DNA of 64,000 bases from Marinobacter salinisoli (GCF_017301335.1 NZ_CP071247.1:3100001-3164000); one strand, 5' to 3'. Positions 35,567 through 46,613 are shown, numbered from the stretch's first letter. Program-made: numbers and translations. Notes: a model not told the origin generated them from the sequence alone.

Positions 35567-36019
35567 ATGATTGAACAGCTGAAGAAACTCTTTGCCGCAC
35601 CAGAACCACAGGCTCAGAAGCCCGATGCCCATCAATTAGCGATCGCATCGACAGCCCTGATGCTGCAGCTGTCGCGTATCGACCGGGACCAGGACGATCG
35701 CGAGCTGCAGACCATCATTGAGTGCGCTGTAGCTGAGCATCAGGTGTCGCGGGACGAAGCAGAGGCTATCCTTGAAGATGCCCTCAGTCATGCCGATGAC
35801 GCCACGTCTCTTTACGAGTTCACCGGCCAGATCAACGAGCACTTTGATCAGGAAGCCAAGCAGGCACTGTTGGTGAACATCTGGCAGGTGGCCTTTGCCG
35901 ATGGGCGCATTGATAAATACGAAGAGCATCTGATCCGACGCATGGCCGAATTACTGCACCTGAACCACCGGGAATACATGCAGGCCCGGCATTCGGCAGA
36001 AGCCAAAAGACAGCAGTAA
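35567..36019 (+). CDS. TerB-like (tellurite resistance B family) protein
   Basis: A 150-residue helical protein with the TerB fold: paired segments MLQLSRIDRDQDDRELQTII and LVNIWQVAFADGRIDKYEEH, each ending in acidic residues, the second closely matching the family's A-D-G-x-I-x-x-x-E metal-site motif. TerB-like proteins bind metal ions at the membrane; a role in tellurite resistance is not implied when, as here, no terC/D/Z genes are present. It lies between tal and the DAHP synthase gene in one orientation with short gaps, so it is probably co-transcribed. Confidence 0.82.
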   Translation: MIEQLKKLFAAPEPQAQKPDAHQLAIASTALMLQLSRIDRDQDDRELQTIIECAVAEHQVSRDEAEAILEDALSHADDATSLYEFTGQINEHFDQEAKQALLVNIWQVAFADGRIDKYEEHLIRRMAELLHLNHREYMQARHSAEAKRQQ

Positions 36020-36029
36020 AGGAGACCGC

Positions 36030-37157
36030 ATGTTAGCGATCCTTCATCCCGATACCAGGCTGGACAGCGACAGCTATCGCCAGACCATGAACCACCTGGA
36101 AAACCTGCCAGGGGTGTCTGTGCGGGTTCACGAAGTCCAGGGGACCAGCCAGCGGCTGACCGAAATCTACCTGCTTGGCGACACCAAATCCCTGAGCAAG
36201 GACGAGATTGAAGCCCTGCCGGCGGTGGAGCGGGTAATCCGGATTTCAGACGATTACCGGATCCTCGGCCGTCACAAGGACGATCGACGGCAAAGTGGCT
36301 TCACCTATAACGGCGTGGAATTCAGCCAGTCCAACCTGAATATCTTTGCTGGCCTGTGCGCCGTGGACATTCCCGAGCATGTGGAAATCATGATGCGGGC
36401 GCTGGAACAGCATGGCCAGCTCTGCACCCGCATGGGCGCCTACAAGCCGCGCACCAACCCTTACTCTTTCCAGGGCCACGGCAAGGGCTGCCTGCCCTGG
36501 GTGTTCGAAAAGGCCGGCAAGCATGGCATCAAGGTGATTGCCATGGAGATCACCCACGAGAGCCACATCGAAGAAATCGATTCCTGCCTCGAGGCCCTTG
36601 GCCGGCCAACGGGAGTGATGCTTCAGGTCGGCACCCGTAACACGCAGAATTTTGAACTGCTGAAAGCCATTGGCCGCCAAAGCACTTACCCCGTGCTGCT
36701 GAAACGGGGCTTCGGTATTACCCTGAACGAATCCCTGAATGCGGCGGAATACCTGGCAAGCGAAGGCAACGCCAACGTCATTTTCTGCCTGCGGGGAATG
36801 AAAACGGAAGCCGGCCAGCCCCATCGCAACATGGTGGATTTTGCGCACGTGCCCGCAGTGAAACGCCTGACCCGCATGCCCGTCTGTGTCGACCCGTCGC
36901 ACTCGGTGGGCAGCCGTGACAAATCCCCGGATGGTATTCTGGATGTGATGCACGCGACCGCTCAGGGTGTTATCGCAGGCGCCAACATGGTGCTGGTGGA
37001 TTTCCATCCGAAACCGGAAAAAGCGCTCGTGGACGGGCCACAGGCTCTGCTGATGGACGAGTTACCGGCTTACCTGGAAGACATCAAGCTTTGCCACGAC
37101 ACCTGGAAGAAGCGCCAGGCCATTTACCAACGCCTTGAAGGTAATCCAACGGAATGA
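36030..37157 (+). CDS. 3-deoxy-7-phosphoheptulonate synthase (AroF-like, KDPG/KDO8P-type fold)
   Basis: A 375-residue DAHP synthase homologue, the first step of the shikimate pathway (PEP plus erythrose 4-phosphate). The N-terminal 90 residues form a ferredoxin-like regulatory domain (MLAILHPDTRLDSDSYRQ). The barrel has RMGAYKPRTNPYSFQG, LLQ-type strand MLQVGTRNTQNFELL, LLKRGFGITLNE and VCVDPSHSVGSRD with the metal residues. The usual A-G-P-C motif reads AGLCAVD (107-113), with leucine for proline. AAGGAG precedes the ATG. The stop overlaps the next start by 4 bp, coupling it to the GDPD. Confidence 0.83.
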   Translation: MLAILHPDTRLDSDSYRQTMNHLENLPGVSVRVHEVQGTSQRLTEIYLLGDTKSLSKDEIEALPAVERVIRISDDYRILGRHKDDRRQSGFTYNGVEFSQSNLNIFAGLCAVDIPEHVEIMMRALEQHGQLCTRMGAYKPRTNPYSFQGHGKGCLPWVFEKAGKHGIKVIAMEITHESHIEEIDSCLEALGRPTGVMLQVGTRNTQNFELLKAIGRQSTYPVLLKRGFGITLNESLNAAEYLASEGNANVIFCLRGMKTEAGQPHRNMVDFAHVPAVKRLTRMPVCVDPSHSVGSRDKSPDGILDVMHATAQGVIAGANMVLVDFHPKPEKALVDGPQALLMDELPAYLEDIKLCHDTWKKRQAIYQRLEGNPTE

Positions 37158-37948
37158 TTGTATACGGCCACAGGGGTGCTAAAGGAGAGGCCCCCGAAAA
37201 CACCCTGCCAGGTTTTGTACACGCCTACCGGCATGGTATCCGCCACTTTGAACTGGACCTTGTGTTGTCCAAAGACGGTAAACCCGTGCTTTTGCACGAT
37301 CTGACTGTCGATCGCACCACCAGCCACAGAGGCAGCGTCTCCAGCTTTACGGCTCACGAGCTGGCCGGCATGGACGCTCGCAACAACACCAGTTCCTGGC
37401 CTGCGCCCGTCGGTGTTCCCAGCCTGGAAGATCTGCTGAACCAGTTCGATGATCTGGAGCACCTCCAGCTTGAGGTGAAGGCCGACAAGCGTCATCGCCT
37501 GAATGTGCTGTGCAACCGGTTAACCGAAGTCATTCAGCGCCGGGACCTGTATCAGAAGGTCGCCATCACCTCGTCCGACACCTGGTTTCTCAAAGAGGTG
37601 CGCCGCCGCAACAAGAACATCCGTATCGGGCTTGTGGCCGAGCGCAAATTTCCGAAGCCCCTGAGCATGGCGCTCAAACTGGGCTGCGATTATCTGTGCC
37701 TGAACTGGAAACTGTGCTCGAAAACCCTGGTGGAGAATGCCAATCGCCGGGGATTGCATGTGTCGGTATGGACCGTCAACCGCATTCACGACATGCTGGT
37801 GATGGAGGAAATGGGCGTCGATAGCATCATTACGGACTACCCGACCAGTACCCGCATGTTCTTCGACAACCGGGCAAAGTCCCAGTTGGCCCTGCCCAAT
37901 GCAACGAATGAAATGATAGCGGCCAGCGAGGCGCTGACCGCCCGCTGA
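37154..37948 (+). CDS. Cytoplasmic glycerophosphodiester phosphodiesterase (UgpQ-like)
   Basis: A 264-residue GDPD enzyme without signal peptide. Catalytic residues are H6-R7 and E15 in GHRGAKGEAPENT, E33 and D35 in FELDLVLS, and H48 in LLHDLTVDRTT; the closing strand is VWTVNRIHDM. It releases sn-glycerol 3-phosphate from deacylated phospholipids. The start overlaps the DAHP synthase stop as ATGA. The TGA stop lies in a 13-bp hairpin shared with the end of the convergent sthA gene. Confidence 0.87.
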   Translation: MIVYGHRGAKGEAPENTLPGFVHAYRHGIRHFELDLVLSKDGKPVLLHDLTVDRTTSHRGSVSSFTAHELAGMDARNNTSSWPAPVGVPSLEDLLNQFDDLEHLQLEVKADKRHRLNVLCNRLTEVIQRRDLYQKVAITSSDTWFLKEVRRRNKNIRIGLVAERKFPKPLSMALKLGCDYLCLNWKLCSKTLVENANRRGLHVSVWTVNRIHDMLVMEEMGVDSIITDYPTSTRMFFDNRAKSQLALPNATNEMIAASEALTAR

Positions 37949-37973
37949 ACCGGATCAGAAGATCCGGTTCAGC
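37944..37973. terminator. Shared hairpin between ugpQ-like gene and sthA
   Basis: GCTGAACCGGATC pairs over its whole length with GATCCGGTTCAGC around the loop AGAA. The stop codons of both convergent genes lie inside the hairpin (TGA of the GDPD in one arm, TGA of sthA at the arm-loop border). There is no U-tract, so its action as a bidirectional terminator or 3'-end stabiliser is inferred. Confidence 0.6.
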
Positions 37974-39346
37974 CCGTTCAACGCAGCTACCCGGTAGGCT
38001 TCCGCCATGGTCGGGTAATTGAACGTGGTATTGATGAAATAGTTCAGGGAGTTGGCTTCGCCTTCCTGGTTCATGATCGCCTGTCCAATGTGAACGATCT
38101 CGGCCGCCTGGTCCCCGAAGCAATGGATGCCCAGAATTTCCCGGGTTTCACGGTGGAACAGAATTTTCAACATCCCGACCGCTTCACCGGTAATCTGCGC
38201 GCGCGCCAGATCCTTGAAGAAGGCCTGCCCCACTTCGTAAGGCACCTTGGCTTCTGTCAGTTCACGCTCGGTGCGACCCACCGAACTGATCTCCGGAATG
38301 GTGTAGATACCGGTGGGCACGTCTGACACGTAACGGAAATATTCATCCTCGACGATATCGGAAGACGCAGAACGCCCCTGATCGTAGGCGGCACTGGCAA
38401 GGCTTGGCCAGCCGATGACGTCACCTGCGGCGTAGATGTTCTCCACTTCCGTGCGGTAATGCTCATCCACCGACAACTGGCCACGACCGTTCGGCACCAG
38501 ACCAACGTTCTCGAGGCTCAACTTGTCTGTATTGCCCGACCGGCCGTTACACCACAGGAACGCATCGGCCCGGATCTTTTTGCCAGACTGCAGGGACAGC
38601 ACAACCCCGTGGTCATCCCCTTCCACCGACTCATACTGCTCGTTATGGCGCACCAACACCCCGTTGTTGCGCAGGTGATAACTCAGCGCATCGGAGATCT
38701 CGTCATCCAGGAACGACAGCAGACGGCTGCCCGGGTTGATCAGGTCTACTTTCACACCCAGGCCGGCGAAGATCGACGCGTACTCGGAACCGATAACGCC
38801 CGCGCCGTAGATGATCAGGGTACGCGGTGTATGCGACAGGTTCAGAATGGTGTCGGAGTTGTAAATCCGGTGGTGACGGAAATCCACATCCGGTGGCAGA
38901 TACGGGCGGGAACCCGTAGCAATGACGCACTGCTTGAAGTGCAGGGATTCAACGGACTTGTTACCCCGAATTTCAAGACGGTTTTTGTCAATGAAGGAAG
39001 CACGGCCATTGATCAGGTCTACCCGGTTTCGGGCATAGAACTGGGTCCGCAGCTTGACTTGCTTGCCAATCACCTTCTGGGCATTCTGCAACACCCGCGG
39101 GAACGAGAACCACCGGGGATCGCCAATATCCCGGAACATCTGGTTGGTGTTGAAGGTGATGATCTGCTTCACCGAGTGACGCAGAGCCTTGGACGGAATC
39201 GTCCCCATGTGGGTGCAGTTGCCACCAACCATGGGCTTGTCTTCGATGATGGCGACTCGCTTGCCGTGTTTGGTCGCATTCATCGCCGCCCCTTCACCGG
39301 AAGGTCCGGCGCCGATAACGACGACGTCGTAATGATGCTCTGCCAT
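37955..39346 (-). CDS. sthA: Soluble pyridine nucleotide transhydrogenase
   Basis: A 463-residue FAD enzyme that passes hydride between NADPH and NAD+, balancing the two pools. The N-terminal FAD motif is [14 protein letters not shown]; the active-site region [16 protein letters not shown] has only the first cysteine of the redox pair, typical of SthA compared with lipoamide dehydrogenases. A second nucleotide motif ([16 protein letters not shown]) and the C-terminal dimerisation domain ([16 protein letters not shown]) are intact. AAGGAG lies ahead of the ATG. It follows nqrM in the same orientation. Confidence 0.93.
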   Translation of the reverse strand: MAEHHYDVVVIGAGPSGEGAAMNATKHGKRVAIIEDKPMVGGNCTHMGTIPSKALRHSVKQIITFNTNQMFRDIGDPRWFSFPRVLQNAQKVIGKQVKLRTQFYARNRVDLINGRASFIDKNRLEIRGNKSVESLHFKQCVIATGSRPYLPPDVDFRHHRIYNSDTILNLSHTPRTLIIYGAGVIGSEYASIFAGLGVKVDLINPGSRLLSFLDDEISDALSYHLRNNGVLVRHNEQYESVEGDDHGVVLSLQSGKKIRADAFLWCNGRSGNTDKLSLENVGLVPNGRGQLSVDEHYRTEVENIYAAGDVIGWPSLASAAYDQGRSASSDIVEDEYFRYVSDVPTGIYTIPEISSVGRTERELTEAKVPYEVGQAFFKDLARAQITGEAVGMLKILFHRETREILGIHCFGDQAAEIVHIGQAIMNQEGEANSLNYFINTTFNYPTMAEAYRVAALNGLNRIF

Positions 39347-39398
39347 GCCTGCAGTAACTCCTTATCTACGCCGTAAGATGTTTATTTTGTGTTTGTTG

Positions 39399-39647
39399 TT
39401 ATCTGTTGTCTGACTTGCTCGCATCGTAAGTCAGGGTATCCGCAGTTGTGCTCTCAGTTGCGGCCCGCTTGTTCTCTTCTTCACACTTCTGGGTGTTACC
39501 ACCACAGATATCGCACGATTGGCTGATACCCAGGGCACCGATACCACCGCAGGTACCCTTGATGGGTTTGCGTCCAAAGATCACGCCAATCGACATGGCC
39601 GCTACCAGCAGCACCACGATAAACAGGACGAGTAAAAAGGTACCCAT
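39399..39647 (-). CDS. nqrM: Na+-NQR maturation protein NqrM
   Basis: An 82-residue membrane protein with one N-terminal transmembrane helix (residues 3-24) and four conserved cysteines (C33, C45, C48, C55 in KGTCGGIGALGISQSCDIC and onward). NqrM delivers the iron held between NqrD and NqrE. It lies directly after apbE in the nqr cluster and is followed by sthA. The C-terminal tail is hydrophilic and variable, as in the family. Confidence 0.9.
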   Translation of the reverse strand: MGTFLLVLFIVVLLVAAMSIGVIFGRKPIKGTCGGIGALGISQSCDICGGNTQKCEEENKRAATESTTADTLTYDASKSDNR

Positions 39648-39658
39648 AATACCCTCGC

Positions 39659-40708
39659 TTATTGAGTCACAAAGGACGAGAAAGCTGGCGTCTGATGCGT
39701 TTCGAAGCCGTCTTTCGCCCTTACGATGAAGTAAGCGGGAATATTTTCCCGCACCGCGAGCGCCCTGGCTCGCTCAAACCCCATCACATTAAAACCAGTG
39801 GCGAGCGCATCCGCCGTCATGCAGTCTTCGGCAATCACCGTCACCGAAGCCAGATTGTGCGAGATAGGCTGCCCCGTTGAAGGATCTATTGTATGGGAGT
39901 AGCGCCGGCCTTCCGATTCGTAATAGTTACGATAATCGCCCGAGGTCGCCATGGCCTTGCCATCCAATGCTATGACCCGGTTGACCTGGCGCGCACCAGA
40001 CGTGGGCTCTTCGATGGCCAGTCGCCAGGCATCGCCACCGGGCTTGCGTCCCTTCACGCGGACTTCCCCTCCGATTTCCACGAGATAGGCGCCAACCCCT
40101 TCACTGTCTAGGTATCTGGCAACCGCGTCAACCCCGTACCCCTTGGCAATGGCCGACAAATCAATGTACTGGCGCACCTGGGCTCTCAACCCCGGTGTCA
40201 GGGCCCTGAGCTCAAGATGCTCATATCCGGTTTCGGACAGTGCCTTGGCCAGTCTTTCATCGCTGGGAACCGTCTCAGGCCGGGCCTCCGGCCCGAAGCC
40301 CCAGAGGTTAACCACCGGGCCCACCGTGACATCGAACGCCCCGCCGGTCAGTTCCGAAATCTCTTTCGAGCGCTTGAGCACTTCAAACAAAGGTTCCGAC
40401 AGTGAAATCCATTGCGACTGGTCCTCGGTGCGATTGAGAACCGACAGTTCCGAGTCCGCACGCCAGGTGGACATGGACGCATCAACCGCTTCCAGCTCGC
40501 CTTCAATGCCCTCTGCAAGCTGCTGCAATCGCGACTCGTCCTCAGGCAACACCACACTGATGTGATAGGTGGTGCCGAAAACCGGCCCGGATATTTCCCA
40601 GATATTTTCTTCCGGCTCAAATGAACAACCCGCCAGAGCGGTCACGACCAGCGCCACGATAGCGCTGGCCATGAACACCCTGACGGGTCTCAACATGCGG
40701 GATGTCAT
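39659..40708 (-). CDS. apbE: FAD:protein FMN transferase (flavin transferase)
   Basis: A 349-residue periplasmic lipoprotein (lipobox LAGC, C28) that attaches FMN covalently to threonines of NqrB and NqrC, using FAD as donor. Conserved parts are GTTYHISV near the N-terminus, DLSAIAKGYGVDAVARYL, EIGGEVRVKGRKP, SGDYRNYYESEGRRYSHTIDP (shown in part) and the C-terminal TADALATGFNVMG. It is encoded 9 bp after nqrF in the same operon, where its substrates are made. Confidence 0.92.
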   Translation of the reverse strand: MTSRMLRPVRVFMASAIVALVVTALAGCSFEPEENIWEISGPVFGTTYHISVVLPEDESRLQQLAEGIEGELEAVDASMSTWRADSELSVLNRTEDQSQWISLSEPLFEVLKRSKEISELTGGAFDVTVGPVVNLWGFGPEARPETVPSDERLAKALSETGYEHLELRALTPGLRAQVRQYIDLSAIAKGYGVDAVARYLDSEGVGAYLVEIGGEVRVKGRKPGGDAWRLAIEEPTSGARQVNRVIALDGKAMATSGDYRNYYESEGRRYSHTIDPSTGQPISHNLASVTVIAEDCMTADALATGFNVMGFERARALAVRENIPAYFIVRAKDGFETHQTPAFSSFVTQ

Positions 40709-40717
40709 CAGGGCTGA

Positions 40718-41944
40718 TTAACCTCCGAAATCATCCAGCATGATGTTTTCATCCTCGACACCAAGATCCTTCAGCATCTTGATAACCGAGGCGTTCATAA
40801 TGGGAGGCCCACACATGTAGAACTCACAGTCCTCAGGCGCCGGGTGATCCTTCAGATAGTTGTCGTACAGAACGTTATGAATGAACCCGGTGTAGCCTTC
40901 CCAGTTATCGGATGGCAGCGCATCCGACAGCGCCACGTGCCACTCGAAGTTGTCGTTCTCTGCAGCCAGACCATCGAAGTCTTCCACATAGAACATCTCT
41001 CGGACACTCCGTGCACCATACCAGAAGGAAATCTTGCGGTTGGAGTTCAGGCGCTTGAGCTGATCGAAGATGTGCGAGCGCATCGGAGCCATACCGGCAC
41101 CACCACCCACGAACACCATCTCCGCTTCGGTTTCCTTGGCGAAGAACTCACCAAACGGCCCCATCACAGTGACCTTATCGCCCGGCTTCAGGTTGAACAC
41201 GTAGCTGGACATGATGCCCGGCGGGTGATCGGTGCCAGGAGGCGGTGTCGCGATCCGGATGTTGAACTTAAGAACACCCCTCTCTTCCGGGTAGTTCGCC
41301 ATGGAATAGGCCCGGATGGTCTCTTCCTTGTTGATCGCCTTGTAGCGCCAGATGTCGTGCTTGTCCCAGTCTTCGTGGAACTCTTCCTCGATGTCGAAAT
41401 CCTTGAAGTTGATTTCGTACGGAGGACACTCCAGCTGCACGTAACCGCCGGCGCGGAAGTCCACTTCCTCGCCTTCCGGTAGTTTCAGAACCAGCTCTTT
41501 GATGAAGGTAGCGACGTTGTGGTTGGAGATAACCTCACACTCCCACTTCTTAACGCCGAAGAACTCTTCAGGAACCTCAATTTTCATGTCCTGCTTCACC
41601 GGCACCTGGCAAGAAAGACGCCAGCCTTCCTTCTCTTCGCGGTTGGTGAAGTGAGTCTTCTCGGTGGGCAGCATCGCACCACCACCGTCCAGAACCTTAC
41701 ATTTACACTGGGCACAGGTACCGCCGCCGCCGCACGCGGAGGACAGGAAGATGCCGCTGTTCGCCAATGTGCCGAGCAGCTTGCCACCGGCTTCGGTAGT
41801 CAGGGTGTGCTCAGGATCGTCATTGATTTCGATAGTCACATCACCGGTGCTTACCAGTTTGGAGCGGGCCGCGAGAATGATCGCGACCAGCGCCAGAACG
41901 ATAACGGTGAACATGACCACGCCGAGAATAATTTCTGTATTCAT
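40718..41944 (-). CDS. nqrF: Na+-translocating NADH:quinone reductase subunit F
   Basis: A 408-residue subunit through which NADH electrons enter. One N-terminal transmembrane helix (about 5-26) anchors it. The 2Fe-2S domain has C71, C77 and C80 ([15 protein letters not shown]) and a fourth cysteine in WRLSCQVPV. The FAD domain has [11 protein letters not shown] and the NADH domain [15 protein letters not shown] and [13 protein letters not shown]. It is the last structural gene of nqrABCDEF and precedes apbE. Confidence 0.95.
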   Translation of the reverse strand: MNTEIILGVVMFTVIVLALVAIILAARSKLVSTGDVTIEINDDPEHTLTTEAGGKLLGTLANSGIFLSSACGGGGTCAQCKCKVLDGGGAMLPTEKTHFTNREEKEGWRLSCQVPVKQDMKIEVPEEFFGVKKWECEVISNHNVATFIKELVLKLPEGEEVDFRAGGYVQLECPPYEINFKDFDIEEEFHEDWDKHDIWRYKAINKEETIRAYSMANYPEERGVLKFNIRIATPPPGTDHPPGIMSSYVFNLKPGDKVTVMGPFGEFFAKETEAEMVFVGGGAGMAPMRSHIFDQLKRLNSNRKISFWYGARSVREMFYVEDFDGLAAENDNFEWHVALSDALPSDNWEGYTGFIHNVLYDNYLKDHPAPEDCEFYMCGPPIMNASVIKMLKDLGVEDENIMLDDFGG

Positions 41945-41981
41945 GGTCTCGCCTTTTCGTTAAACCGAATCACCGGGTGAA

Positions 41982-42590
41982 TTACAGTGAGATTCCGGAG
42001 AAGGACATGAAACCCAGGGACATCAGACCAACGGTAATGAAGGTGATACCCAGGCCACGCAGACCTTCCGGAACATCGCTGTACTTGAGCTTTTCACGGA
42101 TACCGGCCAGAGCCACGATGGCGAGCGCCCAGCCCACACCGGCACCAAAGCCGTACACCACACTCTCTCCGAAGGTGTAGTCACGCTCCACCATGAACAG
42201 AGAGGCACCGAGAATCGCACAGTTAACGGTGATCAGCGGCAGGAACACCCCGAGGGCCGCATACAGTGCCGGGATGTATTTATCCAGCACCATCTCCATG
42301 ATCTGGACGATCGCGGCGATTACACCAATGTACGACAGCAGACCCAAAAAGCTCAGGTCGACATTCGGCAGGCCGGCCCAATCCAGCGCGCCCTCACGGA
42401 GAATTCCGTTATACAGGAGGTTGTTGACCGGCACGGTGACCGTCAGTACAACCACCACGGCAATCCCCAGACCCAGAGCGGCTTCGATCTTCTTGGAAAT
42501 GGCCAGGAAGGTACACATCCCCAGGAAGAACGCCAGCGCCATGTTTTCAACGAAAATGGCCTTAAGAATGAGGCTGAGATAGTGTTCCAT
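41982..42590 (-). CDS. nqrE: Na+-translocating NADH:quinone reductase subunit E
   Basis: A 202-residue integral membrane protein with six transmembrane helices, homologous to NqrD and RnfA. Each half carries the pseudo-symmetric cysteine site used with NqrD to hold the intramembrane iron (here within [17 protein letters not shown] and [12 protein letters not shown]). Its start touches the end of nqrD (overlap of one base), so the two are coupled. Confidence 0.94.
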   Translation of the reverse strand: MEHYLSLILKAIFVENMALAFFLGMCTFLAISKKIEAALGLGIAVVVVLTVTVPVNNLLYNGILREGALDWAGLPNVDLSFLGLLSYIGVIAAIVQIMEMVLDKYIPALYAALGVFLPLITVNCAILGASLFMVERDYTFGESVVYGFGAGVGWALAIVALAGIREKLKYSDVPEGLRGLGITFITVGLMSLGFMSFSGISL

Positions 42591-43255
42591 TAAAACGCCT
42601 CCTTGGCTTTGTGACGAGACATCTTGTAGTCAGCCTCTTCCACCTGATCAGGTTTCCAGGTACGCAGGCCCCAGATTGCCAGACCGATAATGAAGAAGGC
42701 ACTCGGCGGGAGCAGCAGAAGACCGTTCGGAATGTACCAGCCGCCCTCATTGACGGTCGGCATCAGGGAAATACCGAACAGGGAGCCCGCACCCAGCAGC
42801 TCACGGAAAAACGCCACGAACAGCAGCAGAACCGAGTACCCCAGACCGTTACCGATACCATCTAGGAAGCTCAGCCAGGGGCCGTTTTTCATCGCGAAGC
42901 CTTCAGCGCGGCCCATAACGATGCAGTTGGTAATGATCAGACCAACAAATACCGACAGCTGCTTGCTGATCTCGTAGGCGTAGGCCTTGAGGATCTGATC
43001 AACCACGATTACCAGTGAGGCGATGATGGTCATCTGTACGATGATCCGGATACTGCCCGGGATCTGGGTCCGCACCAGCGACACCGCCAGGTTGGAGAAT
43101 GCCGTTACCGCGATGACCGCCATACACATAACCAGGGACACGTTCATGCTGGTGGTTACCGCCAGCGCAGAACAGATACCGAGGATCTGCAGGGCAATCG
43201 GGTTGTTACTGAAGATCGGTTCGAAGAGAACCTGTTTGGCCGATGCATCTGCCAT
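42590..43255 (-). CDS. nqrD: Na+-translocating NADH:quinone reductase subunit D
   Basis: A 221-residue membrane protein with six helices, partner of NqrE in the intramembrane iron site (cysteines in [14 protein letters not shown] and [15 protein letters not shown]). The sequence [17 protein letters not shown] is characteristic of the NqrD/RnfE family. It is positioned between nqrC and nqrE with 2-bp and overlapping junctions. Confidence 0.94.
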   Translation of the reverse strand: MADASAKQVLFEPIFSNNPIALQILGICSALAVTTSMNVSLVMCMAVIAVTAFSNLAVSLVRTQIPGSIRIIVQMTIIASLVIVVDQILKAYAYEISKQLSVFVGLIITNCIVMGRAEGFAMKNGPWLSFLDGIGNGLGYSVLLLFVAFFRELLGAGSLFGISLMPTVNEGGWYIPNGLLLLPPSAFFIIGLAIWGLRTWKPDQVEEADYKMSRHKAKEAF

Positions 43256-43257
43256 GA

Positions 43258-44061
43258 TCAGACCTCCTCTTTACGCAGTTTTTGTAGGAATGTTGCGTAG
43301 CCACGCTCACTCATCCAGTAGTTGACCAGGTTCTGGACACCGTTACTGGTGAGTGTGGCGCCGGACAGAGCATCGATCTTGTGCTCCTTCTCAGCGGCAT
43401 TCGGACCGACACCGCCCTTGACCAGGCGGATCTTCGGCTCGGCGCGCTCGCCGTCGTACACTTCCTTACCGACCCACTGCTGTTTCCAGCGCGGGTTATC
43501 CACTTCGCCACCCAGACCCGGGGTTTCGGCGTGGGCGTAGAAGCCCAGACCTTCCACGGTGTTCAGGTCGCCTTCGAGGGAGATGAAGCCGTACAGGGTG
43601 GACCAGAGGCCATAGCCGTGAATCGGCAGCACCACGCGGGTGATCTGGCCGTTCTCACTCATGGTGTAGACCTTGGCGACGTTCGGGCGACGCTTGATGC
43701 CGGCCTTGTCTTCGGAAGACGGAATGTTGGTGGACATCTGAGGGTCAGAAGCCGCTTTGTACATGTCGTACTTCATCGGATCCGCCACACCCACGGCATC
43801 CGGTTCAACAAATTCACCGGTGTCCAGATCAACAAGGCGTACATCGAACTCACCAAACATGTCTTCAATCTGGTCAGCGCTGGCGCCCTGGGGCAGCATG
43901 CCCGCTGCGGACAGGATGTTGGTCTTGATGTCCAGGCTCTGGTTCTTGACCTGCGCAGGCTTGAGCATCACCGCCGCCGTGGAAACCACGACGGAAAACA
44001 CGATACTCAGCACCAGCGCAACAATGAGCGTTCTGGAGACAGTTTCTTTAGCTTTAGCCAC
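43258..44061 (-). CDS. nqrC: Na+-translocating NADH:quinone reductase subunit C
   Basis: A 267-residue subunit with one N-terminal transmembrane helix (about 12-32) and a periplasmic FMN domain. The flavin-acceptor motif SGATLTS places the covalently modified threonine at T236, the target of Apb[21 protein letters not shown] is the conserved FMN-domain core. Its start overlaps the end of nqrB by 8 bp. Confidence 0.95.
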   Translation of the reverse strand: MAKAKETVSRTLIVALVLSIVFSVVVSTAAVMLKPAQVKNQSLDIKTNILSAAGMLPQGASADQIEDMFGEFDVRLVDLDTGEFVEPDAVGVADPMKYDMYKAASDPQMSTNIPSSEDKAGIKRRPNVAKVYTMSENGQITRVVLPIHGYGLWSTLYGFISLEGDLNTVEGLGFYAHAETPGLGGEVDNPRWKQQWVGKEVYDGERAEPKIRLVKGGVGPNAAEKEHKIDALSGATLTSNGVQNLVNYWMSERGYATFLQKLRKEEV

Positions 44062-45262
44062 GAGCGAGCCTCCGTTTGATGTTGGCCTGCACCACGTAGT
44101 GGTCCATCAGCGGCGCGAACAGGTTTGCAAACAGGATTGCCAGCATGATGCCTTCCGGGAACGCCGGGTTGATCACACGGATCAGAACCGTCATCACGCC
44201 CACCAGGATACCGAAGCACCAGCGGCCGGTGTTGGTCATGGCGGCAGAAACCGGGTCGGTCGCCATGAACATCATGCCGAAGGCGAAACCACCGATCACC
44301 AGATGCCAGTGGGCCGGGACCGCAAACATCGGGTTGGTGTCTGAGCCAATCACATTCAACAGCAGCGACATACCGATCATGCCGATCAACACACCACCGA
44401 CAATACGGTAGCTGGCGATCTTCATCATCAGCAGGATCAGGCCGCCGATCAGCACCGCCAGGGTGGATGTTTCACCCATAGAGCCCTGAATAGTGCCCAT
44501 AAATGCACTCATCCAGCCGATCTGATCGTTCAGAGCGTCCAGACCACCGCTGGCCGCCCAGCTCAGCGCGGTCGCGCCACTGAAGCCGTCAACCGCAGTC
44601 CACACGGTGTCACCGGAGATCTGCGCCGGATAAGCGAAGTACAGGAAGGCACGGCCCGTCAGCGCCGGGTTCAGGAAGTTCTTGCCGGTACCACCGAACA
44701 CTTCCTTACCGATAACCACGCCGAAGGTGATACCCAGGGCCACCTGCCACAACGGGATGGTGGGCGGGCAGATCAGTGCGAACAGCACAGACGTTACGAA
44801 GAAGCCTTCGTTGACTTCGTGACGGCGAACGGTGGCGAACAGCACTTCCCAGAAGCCGCCGACCACGAAGGTCACCAAGTAAACCGGCAGGAAGTACGCC
44901 ATACCGTAGACAAAGTTATCCCAGACACCCGCTCCAGCACCGGTGACTGCGAGGGCCTGGATAAAGGCCGTTCGCAGGCCTCCGTCCGCGACCAGCGCAT
45001 CCGGGTTGGCCGCCAGGAAGCTGTTGGCCTGATAACCGATGTTCCACATACCGAAGAACATGGCCGGGAAGGTGCACATCCACACGGTGATCATGATGCG
45101 CTTCAGATCAACGCCATCACGAACGTGGGCGGTGGTGGAGGTCACCTTGCCCGGAGTGTAGAAAATAGTGTCGACGGCCTCGTAGAGAGCGTACCAACGC
45201 TCCCACTTGCCACCTTTTTCAAAGTGATGCTCGATTCCATCGAGAAACTGTCTGATAGCCAT
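44054..45262 (-). CDS. nqrB: Na+-translocating NADH:quinone reductase subunit B
   Basis: A 402-residue membrane subunit with about ten transmembrane helices. It carries the second covalent FMN on T231 in FSGATALS and binds riboflavin in the family. [21 protein letters not shown] (partly shown) and [16 protein letters not shown] are conserved core segments. The gene begins 4 bp after nqrA ends. Confidence 0.95.
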   Translation of the reverse strand: MAIRQFLDGIEHHFEKGGKWERWYALYEAVDTIFYTPGKVTSTTAHVRDGVDLKRIMITVWMCTFPAMFFGMWNIGYQANSFLAANPDALVADGGLRTAFIQALAVTGAGAGVWDNFVYGMAYFLPVYLVTFVVGGFWEVLFATVRRHEVNEGFFVTSVLFALICPPTIPLWQVALGITFGVVIGKEVFGGTGKNFLNPALTGRAFLYFAYPAQISGDTVWTAVDGFSGATALSWAASGGLDALNDQIGWMSAFMGTIQGSMGETSTLAVLIGGLILLMMKIASYRIVGGVLIGMIGMSLLLNVIGSDTNPMFAVPAHWHLVIGGFAFGMMFMATDPVSAAMTNTGRWCFGILVGVMTVLIRVINPAFPEGIMLAILFANLFAPLMDHYVVQANIKRRLARG

Positions 45263-45266
45263 CGTA

Positions 45267-46613
45267 TTAGCCCTCGATCTCGATTCGGGTCAGGTTCTCG
45301 CGGAGAATCGGACCGTACTCGTATTTACCCGGGCACACGAAGGTGCACAGCGCCAGATCTTCTTCATCCAGCTCAAGTGCACCGAGTTTCTGTGCCGTTT
45401 CGGTATCACCAACAATCAGCGAACGCAGCAGCTGGGTCGGCAGGATGTCGAGCGGCATGACCTGCTCGTAAACTCCCACCGGCACCATGGCCCGCTCACT
45501 ACCGTTGGTCGTGGTTGTGAAATTGAACAGCTTGCCGCCCATCAGTTTCGACAGATAGATGTTCAGCACCGAGAACCGGTTCGGCCCAGGGGACAACCAG
45601 CCCATAAATTCACGCTTGGTGCCTTCTTCCAGCAGCGAGACCTGATTGGCGAAGCGGCCAAGGAATGCACAGGGACCGTCGCCACGGCGGCCACCGAATA
45701 CGGAACCGGAAATCGCGCGGACTTCACAATCGGTCGTCACTTCGCCTTCCAGCAGTTCGGGCAGACTGGCACCCAGACGAGTGCGAACCAGACGAGGCTT
45801 CAGCGCCTTGGGGCCACCGAGGGCTACGATGCGCTCGACAGGAACTTCGCCAGAGGTGAACAGCTTGCCGAAATCGATCACATCCTGATAGTTGATGGAC
45901 CAAACGGTCCTGTTGGCGGATACCGGATCCAGGTGGTGAATGTGGGTACCGACGTTACCCGCCGGGTGCACACCGTCAAACTGCTGAATCTCGATCCGGT
46001 CAGACTGGGGCACGGACACGTTGGAACCCGGCTTGCCAGTCACGAACACTTTGCCATTGGTCAGTTTGGTCAGAAGCGTCAGCCCCTGCTCGAACGCTGC
46101 GCTGTTCTCGCCAATGATCACCGTGGGATCGGCTGCCAGCGGATTGGTGTCCATTACGGAAACAAAAATGGAGTTGGGCGCAGAGTCAATCTCCGGAACC
46201 TTGCTGTACGGACGGGTCTTCAATGCCGTCCACAGGCCGGACTCTACCAGGTTATCAACCACCTGCTGGCGCTCCAGCCCAGCGAGGTCTGCCTCGCTGT
46301 ACTTGGCGAAGGATTCCGCCTCATCGCCATCGATTTCGATCACGATGGACTGGAATACCCGACGCTCACCGCGGTTGATTTCTTTCACCACGCCAGCGGC
46401 GGGTGAAGTGTAACGAACGCCTTCGGTCTTCTTATCCGTGAACAGCAGCGAACCGCGCTTAACACGGTCCCCTTCTTTAACAGCCATCGTCGGCTTCATG
46501 CCGTTGTAGTCAAATCCGATTAACGCTACGTGGCGAACGGGCTTGCCTTCGGTAATGGTCTGCTCGGGGGCGCCGCTGATGGGAAGATTCAGGCCTTTTT
46601 TGATCTTAATCAT
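45267..46613 (-). CDS. nqrA: Na+-translocating NADH:quinone reductase subunit A
   Basis: A 448-residue cytoplasmic subunit that contributes to ubiquinone binding. The beginning, [18 protein letters not shown], and [20 protein letters not shown] are diagnostic. It is the first gene of nqrABCDEF-apbE-nqrM, all on one strand with very short junctions. GAGG lies close to the ATG. A long leader of about 190 nt with a predicted promoter precedes it. The operon gives a sodium-motive respiratory entry for NADH, typical of marine gammaproteobacteria. Confidence 0.95.
   Translation of the reverse strand: MIKIKKGLNLPISGAPEQTITEGKPVRHVALIGFDYNGMKPTMAVKEGDRVKRGSLLFTDKKTEGVRYTSPAAGVVKEINRGERRVFQSIVIEIDGDEAESFAKYSEADLAGLERQQVVDNLVESGLWTALKTRPYSKVPEIDSAPNSIFVSVMDTNPLAADPTVIIGENSAAFEQGLTLLTKLTNGKVFVTGKPGSNVSVPQSDRIEIQQFDGVHPAGNVGTHIHHLDPVSANRTVWSINYQDVIDFGKLFTSGEVPVERIVALGGPKALKPRLVRTRLGASLPELLEGEVTTDCEVRAISGSVFGGRRGDGPCAFLGRFANQVSLLEEGTKREFMGWLSPGPNRFSVLNIYLSKLMGGKLFNFTTTTNGSERAMVPVGVYEQVMPLDILPTQLLRSLIVGDTETAQKLGALELDEEDLALCTFVCPGKYEYGPILRENLTRIEIEG

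Noticed and set aside
35567..36019. Tellurite-resistance operon
   Set aside because: Only a TerB-like protein is present; no terA, C, D, E or Z genes are nearby.
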